A stretch of DNA of 64,000 nt from Flavobacterium daemonense (GTDB lineage: Bacteria; Bacteroidota; Bacteroidia; Flavobacteriales; Flavobacteriaceae). Shown one piece after another: positions 26,261 to 34,303 of the stretch. The position numbers and the translations under genes are program-made. Each line of letters opens with the position of its first letter. The stretch's first letter is position 1. The stretch is taken from contig NZ_VJYD01000002.1 in the NCBI RefSeq assembly GCF_007341385.1, positions 461,790-525,789 on the forward strand, read 5' to 3'. The notes beneath the pieces are model-generated. The model ran no database searches. It saw only the letters and a program-made list of their open reading frames with translations, and had not been told where the DNA came from.

Positions 26261-26638
26261 TTATTTGTTTTTTAGAGAAGCAATTTTAGCATTAATTCCG
26301 AAAGAAAAAACTTTGCTTTCTTGTTGGATATATTGATAAATGGCTAAGGCTTTGTCTTGAAAATCATAACTCTCATTTTTGGAGAATTCGATTAAAATAT
26401 CTCCAAATTGCTCTAAATGTTCCCAATCAAAATGAAGCTGTATTAATAATGTTATTAAATCTTCATTTGTTTGACTGGTCAAAGTTTCGAAGTTCAGCTC
26501 AATTTCTTTTAGCTTATTTTCGACTTCTGTTTTTTGTAAATCATTTAAAGGATAAGGAACATAAATAAGAGTTCGTAACGTCTTGAGGACGTTATCAATT
26601 CTAATTTTTTCTTCGTCTCTTAAACCTTTATTGAGCAT
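26261..26638 (-). CDS. Hypothetical helical protein, 125 aa
   Basis: Unrecognised. The protein looks mostly alpha-helical and acidic (RIDNVLKTLRTLIY, then ENKLKEIELNFETL, then IQLHFDWEHLEQFGDILIEF), with no signal peptide or membrane segment. The ATG directly follows the R-K palindrome (about 10 bases). It is tightly linked to the GNAT gene (2-base gap). The W-E-H-L-E-Q-F-G-D segment might suggest a small helical-bundle family, but I cannot name one. Confidence 0.55.
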   Translation of the reverse strand: MLNKGLRDEEKIRIDNVLKTLRTLIYVPYPLNDLQKTEVENKLKEIELNFETLTSQTNEDLITLLIQLHFDWEHLEQFGDILIEFSKNESYDFQDKALAIYQYIQQESKVFSFGINAKIASLKNK

Positions 26639-26650
26639 TTTTTAAGTTGT

Positions 26651-26714
26651 TGGTTGTCGGTTTATGGTTGATAGTATTTTTATCCAACAACTATCAACCA
26701 TAAACAATCAACTA
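26651..26714. repeat. R-K inverted repeat between hemE and the small helical protein gene
   Basis: Arms of 25 bases (26651-26675 and 26690-26714, core GGTTTATGGTTGATAGT) pair at 21 of 25 positions around a 14-base loop. On the minus strand it ends about 12 bases before the ATG at 26638. Confidence 0.8.
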
Positions 26715-26716
26715 TA

Positions 26717-27742
26717 TTATTGTCCGTATTCTTTAACTGCGTCAATAAACGCTTTTGCGTGATCTACAGGGATATTTGGTAAAATTCCGTGACCTAAATT
26801 TACAATATATTTATCTTTTCCGAACTCGTCGATCATTTCATGAACCATTTTCTTGATAGTCGGAATTGGAGAAAGCAATCTTGACGGATCAAAGTTTCCT
26901 TGCAAAGTAATATTTCCACCAGACAAATAACGGGCATTTCTTGCCGAGCAAGTCCAGTCAACTCCTAATGCAGAAGCTTTGCTTTTACCCATATCGCCAA
27001 GCGCAAACCAACAACCTTTTCCGAAAACAATAACTGGAGTAATTTCAGCTAAAGCGTCAACAATCTGGTTGATGTATTTCCATGAAAATTCCTGATAATC
27101 AACTGGAGAAAGCATTCCTCCCCAAGAATCAAAAATCTGAACGGCATTTACTCCTGATTTTACTTTTTCTTTTAAGTATAAAATTGTTGTATCTGTGATT
27201 TTTTGCAATAAAGTATGCGCTGCAACCGGATTTGAAAAGCAGAAACCTTTTGCAGTATCAAAACTTTTAGAGCCTTTTCCTTCAACTGCATAACAGAAAA
27301 TTGTCCATGGTGAACCAGCGAAACCAATTAATGGCACTTCGTCGTTCAACATTTCTTTAGTCAATTTTACAGCATCAAAAACGTAGCCTAAAGTTTCATT
27401 TACATCTGGAACAAAAACCTGATTTACTTGCTCCATTGTACGAATTGGATTTGGAATGATTGGTCCCAAATTATCTTTCAATTCTACGTGAATTCCCATT
27501 GCGCGAGGCACTACCAAAATATCCGAAAATAAAATCGCAGCATCTGGAGCAATTCTACGGATTGGCTGAACCGTAATTTCAGCAGCTAATTCTGGAGTTT
27601 CGCAACGCGTAAAAAAATCATATTTATCACGAAGTTCTCTAAATTCTGGTAAATATCTTCCTGCTTGGCGCATCATCCATACTGGTGGACGCTGCACTGT
27701 TTCTCCTTTTAATGCTTTTAAAAATAGGTCGTTTTTTAACAT
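26717..27742 (-). CDS. hemE: Uroporphyrinogen decarboxylase
   Basis: Removes four carboxyl groups from uroporphyrinogen III to give coproporphyrinogen III. The protein has 341 residues, with the N-terminal signature [20 protein letters not shown] (active-site Arg residues), [14 protein letters not shown], and the [20 protein letters not shown] segment. It lies downstream of hemD with a 91-base gap made of R-H word repeats. The last of these ends about 8 bases before the hemE ATG and recurs almost unchanged before hemH. Confidence 0.97.
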   Translation of the reverse strand: MLKNDLFLKALKGETVQRPPVWMMRQAGRYLPEFRELRDKYDFFTRCETPELAAEITVQPIRRIAPDAAILFSDILVVPRAMGIHVELKDNLGPIIPNPIRTMEQVNQVFVPDVNETLGYVFDAVKLTKEMLNDEVPLIGFAGSPWTIFCYAVEGKGSKSFDTAKGFCFSNPVAAHTLLQKITDTTILYLKEKVKSGVNAVQIFDSWGGMLSPVDYQEFSWKYINQIVDALAEITPVIVFGKGCWFALGDMGKSKASALGVDWTCSARNARYLSGGNITLQGNFDPSRLLSPIPTIKKMVHEMIDEFGKDKYIVNLGHGILPNIPVDHAKAFIDAVKEYGQ

Positions 27743-27749
27743 TTTTTTC

Positions 27750-27838
27750 TTTGCTTTAGGCTTTAAGCTTTAGGCTTTAAGCTTGTTTAACTATGATTTT
27801 TTTGCTTATGGCTTACTGCCTAAGGCTTATTGCTTACT
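27750..27838. repeat. R-H tandem-word repeat before hemE
   Basis: In the hemE direction, the 14-base word AAGCTTAAAGCCTA occurs twice in tandem and is then followed by AAGCAAAG and the start codon (27785 to 27750). A more diverged copy of the same style (AAGCC and TAAGC words, with GCCTTAGGC) fills 27838-27799. The near copy differs by only two bases from the hemH leader (32605-32640). Confidence 0.85.
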
Positions 27839-28499
27839 TATATTCGTGAATTACATCTTCGATAACATCTTCAATTGTAGGCTGATCTGCGATGATGATA
27901 TTCTTTGTTATTTTTGATAAAGCTTCTGCAGTGGTTTCACCGATACAAAAGCAGATTTGTTTATTTATGGTATTGTCTTTCAGATAACTTTTAACTCCAG
28001 ACGGACTAAAAAACAAAATCGCTTCTGGATTTGCTTTTATTTTTTGAGGTTGCAGCGTAGTTTCGTAAACCTGAATTTCATTGAATTTAATTCCGTTTTC
28101 TTTTAAAGCTTCTGGCAAAGTATCTCTTCTTAGGTTTCCACTGAAAAAAGTATAGCTTTCATTTCCATAAATTAAAGTGATAATTTCTGCCAAATCAGAT
28201 GCGTAACCTGTGTAAGCCACAACATTAAATCCGTTTTCAGATAAAAGAAACTTTGTCTTTAAGCCAACGCAATACACGTTTTTGCTTTTCAATTCTTCTG
28301 ATTTTGGATTGGATAAAACGCTGTGAACGGCGTTCTGGCTCGTAAAAATTAAACTTTCGTTGAGGTTTTTAAGTTCGAAAGCTTTGTTTTCAGTTTTGAT
28401 AAAATCGGCTTCGATTACTTCTAAACCCGCTTTTGTCAACTCTTGCTTTTGAAGGGGAGATAATATTTTAGTGGATAATATTTGAATTGATTTCGCCAT
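27834..28499 (-). CDS. hemD: Uroporphyrinogen-III synthase
   Basis: Cyclises hydroxymethylbilane with inversion of ring D. The protein has 221 residues; the family is poorly conserved, but the expected motifs occur: SLIFTSQNAVHSVL, NVYCVGLKTKFLL, ILFFSPSGVKSYL and CIGETTAEAL. Its ATG overlaps the hemC stop by one base (TAATG), strongly supporting the assignment by context as well. Confidence 0.92.
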   Translation of the reverse strand: MAKSIQILSTKILSPLQKQELTKAGLEVIEADFIKTENKAFELKNLNESLIFTSQNAVHSVLSNPKSEELKSKNVYCVGLKTKFLLSENGFNVVAYTGYASDLAEIITLIYGNESYTFFSGNLRRDTLPEALKENGIKFNEIQVYETTLQPQKIKANPEAILFFSPSGVKSYLKDNTINKQICFCIGETTAEALSKITKNIIIADQPTIEDVIEDVIHEYK

Positions 28500-29422
28500 T
28501 ATTTTTTCAAGGATTCTTTGATTTTCTGCATTAATTCTGTTCCGCCATTATTCAGAATCTCCTGAGCCGAATGAAAACCTAATTTTTTCCATTCCGAAAT
28601 ATCAACCGTTTTATTGATTTCTAGTTTTTGTTTTCCGTCGATAGAAAGTAAAACTCCTTGAAAATGTAAAGTGTCCTCGTCTTCGTTATACGTTACCAAA
28701 GCTCCAATTGGTGCGGTACATCCGCCTTCAAGGGTTCTTAAAAACTGACGTTCGATATACGTGCAGATTTCCGTTTCAATATCATTCAACTGCGAAAGCG
28801 CATCTAGCGTATAATTGTCATTTTCCATTGCTACAACCAACATTGCTCCTTGTGCCGGCGCCGGGATCATCCAATCTAGATTGATGAAATTTTCAGGTTT
28901 TAAGTTGATTCGCTCTAAACCTGCAGCTGCAAAAACAGCTCCGTCCCAGTTGTTATCTTGTAACTTTTGCATACGAGTATTTACGTTTCCACGTAAATCA
29001 ACCACCGTATGGTTAGGATATTTGTTGAACCATTGTGCCTGACGTCTAAGACTTCCGGTCGCAATAGTACTTGGATTTGTAAAATCTGGATTTCCTTTAT
29101 GAACCAAAATATCCAAAACATTCGCTCTTGGTAAAACAGCACCTTGAACGATACCTTTTGGTAAAGCAGTTGGAACATCTTTCATGGAATGTACCGCAAT
29201 ATCAATATCGCCGTTAATCATTGCAATGTCAAGCGTTTTGGTAAAAATTCCTGTGATACCTAACTCATAAAGAGGTTTGTCCAGAATAATATCGCCTTGA
29301 GATTTTACGGCAACAATCGAGGTTTTATAACCTAAATCGTTCAGTTTTTTCTCGACAGTATGTGCTTGCCAAAGTGCTAATTCGCTATCGCGCGTTCCAA
29401 TTCTGATTGTTTTTTCAGCCAT
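28499..29422 (-). CDS. hemC: Hydroxymethylbilane synthase (porphobilinogen deaminase)
   Basis: Polymerises four porphobilinogens on a dipyrromethane cofactor. The protein has 307 residues. The N-terminus IRIGTRDSELALWQAHTV is classical, as is VHSMKDVPT, and the cofactor-attachment Cys lies in LEGGCTAPIGA. It is translationally coupled to hemD. Upstream, a 640-base insert holding a GxxExxY gene and R-M repeats separates it from hemA; one repeat arm ends 8-11 bases before its ATG. Confidence 0.97.
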   Translation of the reverse strand: MAEKTIRIGTRDSELALWQAHTVEKKLNDLGYKTSIVAVKSQGDIILDKPLYELGITGIFTKTLDIAMINGDIDIAVHSMKDVPTALPKGIVQGAVLPRANVLDILVHKGNPDFTNPSTIATGSLRRQAQWFNKYPNHTVVDLRGNVNTRMQKLQDNNWDGAVFAAAGLERINLKPENFINLDWMIPAPAQGAMLVVAMENDNYTLDALSQLNDIETEICTYIERQFLRTLEGGCTAPIGALVTYNEDEDTLHFQGVLLSIDGKQKLEINKTVDISEWKKLGFHSAQEILNNGGTELMQKIKESLKK

Positions 29423-29433
29423 GTTTTTTTATT

Positions 29434-29515
29434 TTACCATTAAGGGCATTAAGAGAATTAAGTCAATCTTTGTCAAGAAAATTAAGCTTAACTTTTTTAA
29501 TATTTTAATGGTTAA
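29434..29515. repeat. R-M repeat, left copy (flanks the GxxExxY gene)
   Basis: Imperfect palindrome opening TTACCATTAAG and closing with its near complement CTTTTTTAATATTTTAATGG. Read forward, its first 55 bases match, with few differences, the right copy (29949-30059) read in reverse. The two therefore form inverted ends around the gene at 29518-29922. Confidence 0.85.
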
Positions 29516-29517
29516 AT

Positions 29518-29922
29518 TTAATCTATTAATCTTGCGAAATGATCATTCACAAGAGGTTTCATTGATTTTGTAATGTTTGTTGTGTTGAAATTTATCAATA
29601 GTCCTTGAGGTCTTTGCAATAATTTCATATAAGTTAATAATTGAGCTTCGTGAATAGGCAAAATATTTTCAATTGCTTTTAATTCAACAACGACGCAATC
29701 ATTAACCAATAGATCTATTCTTAAATCAGATTCAAATTCAAGATCGTAATAATCAATTTTAACAGATAATTGTTGTTTTACATCATATCCGTTTTGTTCT
29801 AATTCGTATTTGAGGCACTTCTCATATATACTTTCTAAAAGTCCAGGTCCTAAAGCTTTGTGCACTTTTATCGCAAAACCTGTAATTTCATAAGCCAATT
29901 GTGTTACCTCTTTTTTTGTCAT
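29518..29922 (-). CDS. GxxExxY protein (PD-(D/E)XK nuclease-like, PDDEXK_3)
   Basis: Small protein of 134 residues of the GxxExxY family. The signature G27-L-L-E30-S-I-Y33 is present. The nuclease-like core is D70 in SDLRIDLLV and E80-L-K82 in CVVVELKA, matching a PD-(D/E)XK arrangement, followed by LLTYMKLL and GLLINF. The family is assigned to that nuclease-like fold, but its biological role is not known. The gene lies between inverted R-M repeats and splits hemA from hemC, so it looks like an inserted unit. No RNase or toxin partner is adjacent. Confidence 0.9.
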   Translation of the reverse strand: MTKKEVTQLAYEITGFAIKVHKALGPGLLESIYEKCLKYELEQNGYDVKQQLSVKIDYYDLEFESDLRIDLLVNDCVVVELKAIENILPIHEAQLLTYMKLLQRPQGLLINFNTTNITKSMKPLVNDHFARLID

Positions 29923-29948
29923 AGAACTTATTGTTTACCATTTTTCTT

Positions 29949-30059
29949 TTTTTACCATTAAGAGATTAAGTTAATTAAGCTTTATGTTCAAAAACTACTT
30001 GGCTTAATTTTCTTCGACAAAGCTTGGACTTAATTTTCTTAATGTCTTAATGGTAAAAA
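29949..30059. repeat. R-M repeat, right copy
   Basis: Imperfect palindrome of 111 bases with outer arms TTTTTACCATTAAGA and its complement. It ends 3 bases before the hemA stop codon (30063-30065). Its reverse complement matches the left copy over about 55 bases, including AATTAAGTC, CTTTGTC and AAGAAAATTAAGC. Confidence 0.85.
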
Positions 30060-30062
30060 CAA

Positions 30063-31313
30063 CTAAGATGCTTTTATTTTGAAGACTTTCTCGATCCATT
30101 CGATGCTTTCATCGACCATGGTGTCGTCGTCTTTTAAATGATTGGCAAAATGAGTAGTGATTTTCTGGATGATTCTGTTGCTGATGATTTCTGCTTGTTC
30201 TTCGTTAAAATCAGCAATTTTTTTGCTTTGAAAATCTAATTCCGAGTTTTTGATCGCGTTTAGTTTTTCTTTTAAGGCGTTAATTGTTGGGGCAAATTTT
30301 CTGCCTTTCATCCAGATTACAAATTCTTCTTTGATTTCTTCAATAATAGCTTCGGCTGCTGGAATGTGTAATTTTCTGTTTTCCAATGTTTCATCCGTCA
30401 ATTGTGACAAATAATCCATGTGAATCAACGTTACGCCTTCTAATTCCTCCACGTTTTCATGAACGTTTTTCGGAATAGACAAATCCAGAATTAACAAAGG
30501 TTTTTTAAGATTTAAAATTGCTTTGTCAACCGTTGGGTTTTGCGCGCCAGTTGCTACAACAACAACATCGGCTTTTTGAAGTTCTAAATGAAGTTCCGAA
30601 TAATCTTTAACAATCAGATTCAGTTTTCCGGCTAATTTCTCCGCCTTGTCTTTCGTTCTGTTGATTAAAGTAATGTGTTCATTTTTAGTGTGTTTTACTA
30701 AATTCTCGCAAGTATTTCTTCCGATTTTTCCAGTTCCGAAAAGTAAGATGTTTTTATTGCCGATATCTTCAACATTCTTCAAAATGTATTGTACCGAAGC
30801 AAAAGAAACAGAAGTAGCGCCAGAACTGATTTCAGTTTCATTTTTAATTCTTTTGCTTGCCTGAATCACAGCATTCACCAATCTTTCCATAAAAGCATTG
30901 GCCAATCCCATTGATTTTGAATGTGTAAAAGAAGTTTTGATTTGCGAAATAATTTCAAAATCACCAAGAATCTGACTATCTAAACCAGTTCCTACGCGGA
31001 AGATATGATTAATCGCTTCCTGATTTTTATAAACGAAACCAACTTTTTGAAAAGCGTCAACAGAACCGTTGCTGTTGTCGCAGATAAGTTTTATTAATTG
31101 AAATGGATGTTCAGCAAAACCGTAAATCTCAGTTCTGTTGCAAGTTGAAGTAACTATTAAACTTTCTATTCCATCGTTTTTAGCTTGTTCAAGCAAACGC
31201 GTTTTAGCAATTGCGTCCAAACTAAATTGACCTCTCACCTCAGCATCAGCTTTTTTATAACTCAATCCAACTGAGTAAAAATAAAGGTGTTTCGGTACAT
31301 TATTGTTTTCCAT
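30063..31313 (-). CDS. hemA: Glutamyl-tRNA reductase
   Basis: First enzyme of the C5 heme pathway, reducing glutamyl-tRNA to glutamate-1-semialdehyde. The protein has 416 residues. The nucleophilic Cys is in VTSTCNRTEIYGF (about residue 60). Other motifs are VGTGLDSQILGDFEI and the NADPH-binding LLFGTGKIGRNTCENL. The C-terminal dimerisation helices follow. The aminomutase hemL is not in the window. Transcription is divergent from the AraC-type gene, and a TAATTTTG box is a candidate promoter. Confidence 0.97.
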   Translation of the reverse strand: MENNNVPKHLYFYSVGLSYKKADAEVRGQFSLDAIAKTRLLEQAKNDGIESLIVTSTCNRTEIYGFAEHPFQLIKLICDNSNGSVDAFQKVGFVYKNQEAINHIFRVGTGLDSQILGDFEIISQIKTSFTHSKSMGLANAFMERLVNAVIQASKRIKNETEISSGATSVSFASVQYILKNVEDIGNKNILLFGTGKIGRNTCENLVKHTKNEHITLINRTKDKAEKLAGKLNLIVKDYSELHLELQKADVVVVATGAQNPTVDKAILNLKKPLLILDLSIPKNVHENVEELEGVTLIHMDYLSQLTDETLENRKLHIPAAEAIIEEIKEEFVIWMKGRKFAPTINALKEKLNAIKNSELDFQSKKIADFNEEQAEIISNRIIQKITTHFANHLKDDDTMVDESIEWIEKVFKIKAS

Positions 31314-31336
31314 AAATTCATCTACATAGAGTGCAA

Positions 31337-31344
31337 CAAAATTA
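31337..31344 (-). promoter_or_regulatory. Candidate hemA promoter, -7 box TAATTTTG
   Basis: Exact TAnnTTTG match on the minus strand, 23 bases before the hemA ATG. No clear -33 box is seen, so confidence is moderate. Confidence 0.45.
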
Positions 31345-31438
31345 TTACTATACCGCTGATAAAAATAACGCTAAAAGTACTTTTTATATCGCTGTATGTT
31401 TTTTTGGACCTAAATAGGTGTTTTTGAGTAAAAAGGAC

Positions 31439-31446
31439 TATTTTTG
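31439..31446 (+). promoter_or_regulatory. Candidate promoter of the AraC-type gene, -7 box TATTTTTG
   Basis: Exact TAnnTTTG match in the divergent hemA/AraC spacer. It would give a leader of nearly 90 bases. Confidence 0.4.
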
Positions 31447-31539
31447 TAGCAAAATCAACTCATTTGAAGCAATTAGTTTAGAGTGATTCTAAATAACATT
31501 TTGACTTCGTTTTGATTTTCGTTTCAAAAAAATATCGCT

Positions 31540-32412
31540 ATGAGTTCTCAAGAAGTTATAAAAATTGAAGACGACTTTACGCTGATCCGTTTTCAAAATG
31601 ATAGTTTGGAGCCATTTTATGCGCAGCATGAAATTGGTACTGGCTTGATACAGTTTCACTTCGGAATAAAAGGCAATGCTAAATTTTTGTTCAATCAAGG
31701 CAATTATGCTTTAGAATTGAAAGAAGAAAAATCGCTGCTTTTGTACAATCCGCAGAAAGAATTACCGCTTAATTTAGAATTGGCACCAAATTCTTGGGTG
31801 ATTTCGGTAATTGTTTCTATTAAAAAATTTCATGCACTATTTTCTGCAGAAGCCGATTATATTACTTTTTTAAGCCCTGATAATAAGGACAAAAAGTATT
31901 ATAACGAAGGAAATATCAGTCCGTCAATGGCAATTGTTTTGAGTCAGTTGTTCCATTATAATCTTCATCCGTCTATAAAAAACCTTTATTATAAAGGAAA
32001 AGGATACGAATTGTTGAGCCTGTATTTCAACAGAACAGAAGATCCAAATGCTGAACAATGTCCGTTTTTGATTGATGAAGATAACGTTCTAAAAATTCGG
32101 AGAGCCAAAGAAATTATCATCGCCAATATGGCTGAACCGCCAGGATTACAAGAACTAGCAGATGAAATTGGCTTGAATTTGAAGAAACTTAAAATGGGTT
32201 TCAAACAAATTTATGGCGATACAGTTTACGGTTTCCTATTCGATTACAAAATGGATTTCGCTCGAAAACTTTTGGACAGCGGTTCTTATAATGTAAATGA
32301 AGTTGGACTTAAAATTGGGTACAGCACGGGAAGTCATTTCATTGCGGCGTTTAAGAAAAAGTTTGCCACAACTCCAAAGAAATATTTGATGTCGATAAAT
32401 GCGAATGTATAG
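31540..32412 (+). CDS. AraC family transcriptional regulator (PchR-like)
   Basis: Regulator of 290 residues. The N-terminal sensing region (about 1-180) resembles the PchR/AlcR-type regulators. The C-terminal double helix-turn-helix spans about 195-290: LQELADEIGLNLKKLKMGFKQIYG, then VNEVGLKIGYSTGSHFIAAFKKKFATTPKKYL. It is divergent from hemA and 231 bases upstream of hemH, so control of heme genes is a natural hypothesis. PchR-like proteins elsewhere respond to siderophores or iron compounds, and the ligand here is unknown. Confidence 0.9.
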   Translation: MSSQEVIKIEDDFTLIRFQNDSLEPFYAQHEIGTGLIQFHFGIKGNAKFLFNQGNYALELKEEKSLLLYNPQKELPLNLELAPNSWVISVIVSIKKFHALFSAEADYITFLSPDNKDKKYYNEGNISPSMAIVLSQLFHYNLHPSIKNLYYKGKGYELLSLYFNRTEDPNAEQCPFLIDEDNVLKIRRAKEIIIANMAEPPGLQELADEIGLNLKKLKMGFKQIYGDTVYGFLFDYKMDFARKLLDSGSYNVNEVGLKIGYSTGSHFIAAFKKKFATTPKKYLMSINANV

Positions 32413-32520
32413 GTTTTCCGCCACTCCGATAGCTATCAAGATCACAAATTAGCACAAATTAAAATCTGCTAAATCAGTATAATCTGTGGGCCATTACACG
32501 AACAAATCAATTTTCGATAT
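32413..32520. repeat. Decayed R-B/R-C words after the AraC-type gene
   Basis: Words typical of the R-B and R-C families (CACAAATTAGCACAAATT at about 32451-32468 and AATCTGTGG at about 32480) are mixed with a CTCCGATAGCTATC core (32425-32440). No intact inverted arms are left. Confidence 0.5.
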
Positions 32521-32573
32521 TCAACAATAATCAAAAAGTAATAATTATCATATTTCGCAAAAGAAGCAAGTTC

Positions 32574-32581
32574 TACTTTTG
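32574..32581 (+). promoter_or_regulatory. Predicted hemH promoter, -7 box TACTTTTG
   Basis: Exact TAnnTTTG match 62 bases before the hemH ATG, so the R-H element (32605-32640) would lie entirely in the 5' untranslated region. Confidence 0.6.
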
Positions 32582-32604
32582 CCGAAATTTTTAAAACATA
32601 TAAA

Positions 32605-32640
32605 AAGCTTAAAGCCTAGTGCTTAAAGCCTAAAGCAAAA
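32605..32640. repeat. R-H tandem-word repeat in the hemH leader
   Basis: AAGCTTAAAGCCTA, GTGCTTAAAGCCTA and AAGCAAAA run directly up to the ATG region of hemH (ATG at 32644). Only two bases differ from the hemE leader copy. Confidence 0.85.
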
Positions 32641-32643
32641 AAC

Positions 32644-33663
32644 ATGAAAGGCGTATTATTAATAAACTTAGGATCTCCAGATAGTCCAACACCAAAAGAT
32701 GTAAAACCTTATTTAGACGAATTTTTAATGGATAAATACGTGATCGACGTTCCGTATTTATTGAGAGCATTTTTGGTTCGCGGTATTATTTTAAGAAAAA
32801 GACCAGAAGAATCGGCACATGCGTATTCGAAAATTTGGTGGGAAGAAGGTTCGCCTTTAATCGTCCTTTCTGAAAGAATGCACAAAAAAGTACAGCCTTT
32901 AGCCAATGTTCCAGTTGAATTGGCAATGCGTTACGGATCAATGACAATCGAAAAAGGTTTACAGAAGTTACACGATCAAGGCGTGACAGAAGTTTTGCTT
33001 TTCCCGCTTTATCCGCAATATGCGATGGCTTCGACTTTGACTATTTTAGTTTTGGCAGAAGAAATTCGCAAAGCGAAATTCCCTCACATGAAATTCTCAG
33101 ATGTTCCAGCGTTTTTCAACAAACCGGATTACATCAAAAACGTAGCGGACTCAATCAAAAATCATTTGCGTGATTTCGATTATGATCAATTGGTGTTTTC
33201 TTACCACGGAATCCCTGAACGCCACGTGCGCAAAACTGACAAAACAAAATCACATAAAAAATTCGTAACCAACGAAATGTGCTGTGAAGTGGGAACTCCA
33301 GAAGCGGAATTCTGCTACAGAACACATTGTTACGAAACAACTCGCTTGGTTGTTGAACAATTGGGAATTCCAAAAGACAAATATTGCGTGACTTTCCAGT
33401 CAAGATTGGCGGGCGATAAATGGCTTGAACCATATACCGATGTCGAAATTGACAATATGCCAGCAAGAGGAATCAAGAAAATCGCGGTTGTAACCCCAGC
33501 TTTCGTTACCGATTGTTTAGAAACTTTAGAGGAAATCGCGATGCGCGCCAAAGAAGATTTTGAAGCAAATGGAGGCGAAGAATTCTTGGCAATTCCGTGT
33601 TTGAATGACGATGACGAATGGTGCGAGACAGTTTCTAATTGGATTAATGATTGGGCTAAATAA
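32644..33663 (+). CDS. hemH: Ferrochelatase
   Basis: Terminal heme enzyme of 339 residues that inserts Fe(II) into protoporphyrin IX. The N-terminus GVLLINLGSPDSPTPKDV is diagnostic. The active-site His lies in FSYHGIPERHV, and the late AVVTPAFVTDCLETLEEI with the conserved Glu region also matches. Several Cys residues (CCEVGTPEAEFC) occur after the SYHG motif, which could hint at an iron-sulfur or structural site, but this is not established here. Its leader shares the R-H element with hemE. hemJ follows by 85 bases. Confidence 0.97.
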   Translation: MKGVLLINLGSPDSPTPKDVKPYLDEFLMDKYVIDVPYLLRAFLVRGIILRKRPEESAHAYSKIWWEEGSPLIVLSERMHKKVQPLANVPVELAMRYGSMTIEKGLQKLHDQGVTEVLLFPLYPQYAMASTLTILVLAEEIRKAKFPHMKFSDVPAFFNKPDYIKNVADSIKNHLRDFDYDQLVFSYHGIPERHVRKTDKTKSHKKFVTNEMCCEVGTPEAEFCYRTHCYETTRLVVEQLGIPKDKYCVTFQSRLAGDKWLEPYTDVEIDNMPARGIKKIAVVTPAFVTDCLETLEEIAMRAKEDFEANGGEEFLAIPCLNDDDEWCETVSNWINDWAK

Positions 33664-33666
33664 TAT

Positions 33667-33743
33667 TTGTTTCAGGTTTGAAGTTTCAAGTTTTTCTCAA
33701 AGTTGATTAACTTGAAACCTGAAACCTGAAACCTGAAACAAAA
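33667..33743. repeat. R-G inverted repeat in the hemH-hemJ gap
   Basis: Left arm TTGTTTCAGGTTTGAAG.. (33667-33690) pairs with a right arm of tandem CCTGAAA words (33711-33743). The right arm ends 6 bases before the hemJ ATG. The same words end at the hemB ATG. Confidence 0.85.
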
Positions 33744-33748
33744 TAATA

Positions 33749-34297
33749 ATGGAATATTACAATTATCTAAAATCACTGCATCTTATATTTGTGATTACTT
33801 GGTTTGCGGGTTTGTTTTATATTGTGCGTTTGTTTGTGTATCAAATCGAGGCAAATGAAAAACCTTCGCCAGAAAAAGAAATTCTACAGGCGCAATATAA
33901 AATAATGGCCTATCGTTTGTGGTACATTATTACATGGCCGTCGGCGGTGTTGGCGAGTATTTTTGCTTTTTGGATGTTGCTCTTTACAGATGCTGGGCAT
34001 ATTTGGCTTACACAATCATGGATGCATGTGAAATTATGTTTCGTTTTCCTTTTATATTTATATCACGGAAAATGTCATCAGATTTTTAAACAACTGCAAA
34101 GAGGTGAGGTAAAATATTCCAATAATTTTATGCGTTTGTGGAACGAAGGCGCAACGATTATTTTGTTTGCCGTTGTCTTTTTAGTAGTTTTAAAAAGTGC
34201 CATCAATTGGATTTTCGGCGTAATCGGAATTATATTGTTTTCGGTTTTAATTATGCTGGGTTTCCGTTTTTATAAGCGTATTCGTGAGAAGAAATAA
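33749..34297 (+). CDS. hemJ: HemJ-type protoporphyrinogen oxidase (UPF0093/CopD-like)
   Basis: Polytopic membrane protein of 182 residues resembling HemJ, which oxidises protoporphyrinogen IX to protoporphyrin IX. Typical features are the N-terminal YLKSLHLIFVITWFAGLFYIVRLFVY (conserved His and Arg), an internal YRLWYIITWPSAVLASIFA, and WMHVKLCFVFLLYLYHG with a second conserved His. About four to five membrane segments are seen. Its position after hemH strongly supports this role; no hemG or hemY is in the window. Confidence 0.88.
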   Translation: MEYYNYLKSLHLIFVITWFAGLFYIVRLFVYQIEANEKPSPEKEILQAQYKIMAYRLWYIITWPSAVLASIFAFWMLLFTDAGHIWLTQSWMHVKLCFVFLLYLYHGKCHQIFKQLQRGEVKYSNNFMRLWNEGATIILFAVVFLVVLKSAINWIFGVIGIILFSVLIMLGFRFYKRIREKK

Positions 34298-34303
34298 AAA
34301 AGT

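Noticed and set aside
29518..29922. The GxxExxY gene as a toxin-antitoxin member
   Set aside because: No second small gene is adjacent. The spacers hold only R-M repeats.
21284..34297. A riboswitch in the heme leaders
   Set aside because: The shared leader words are tandem direct repeats with limited secondary structure and do not resemble any riboswitch core I know. They are reported as repeats or possible regulatory elements instead.
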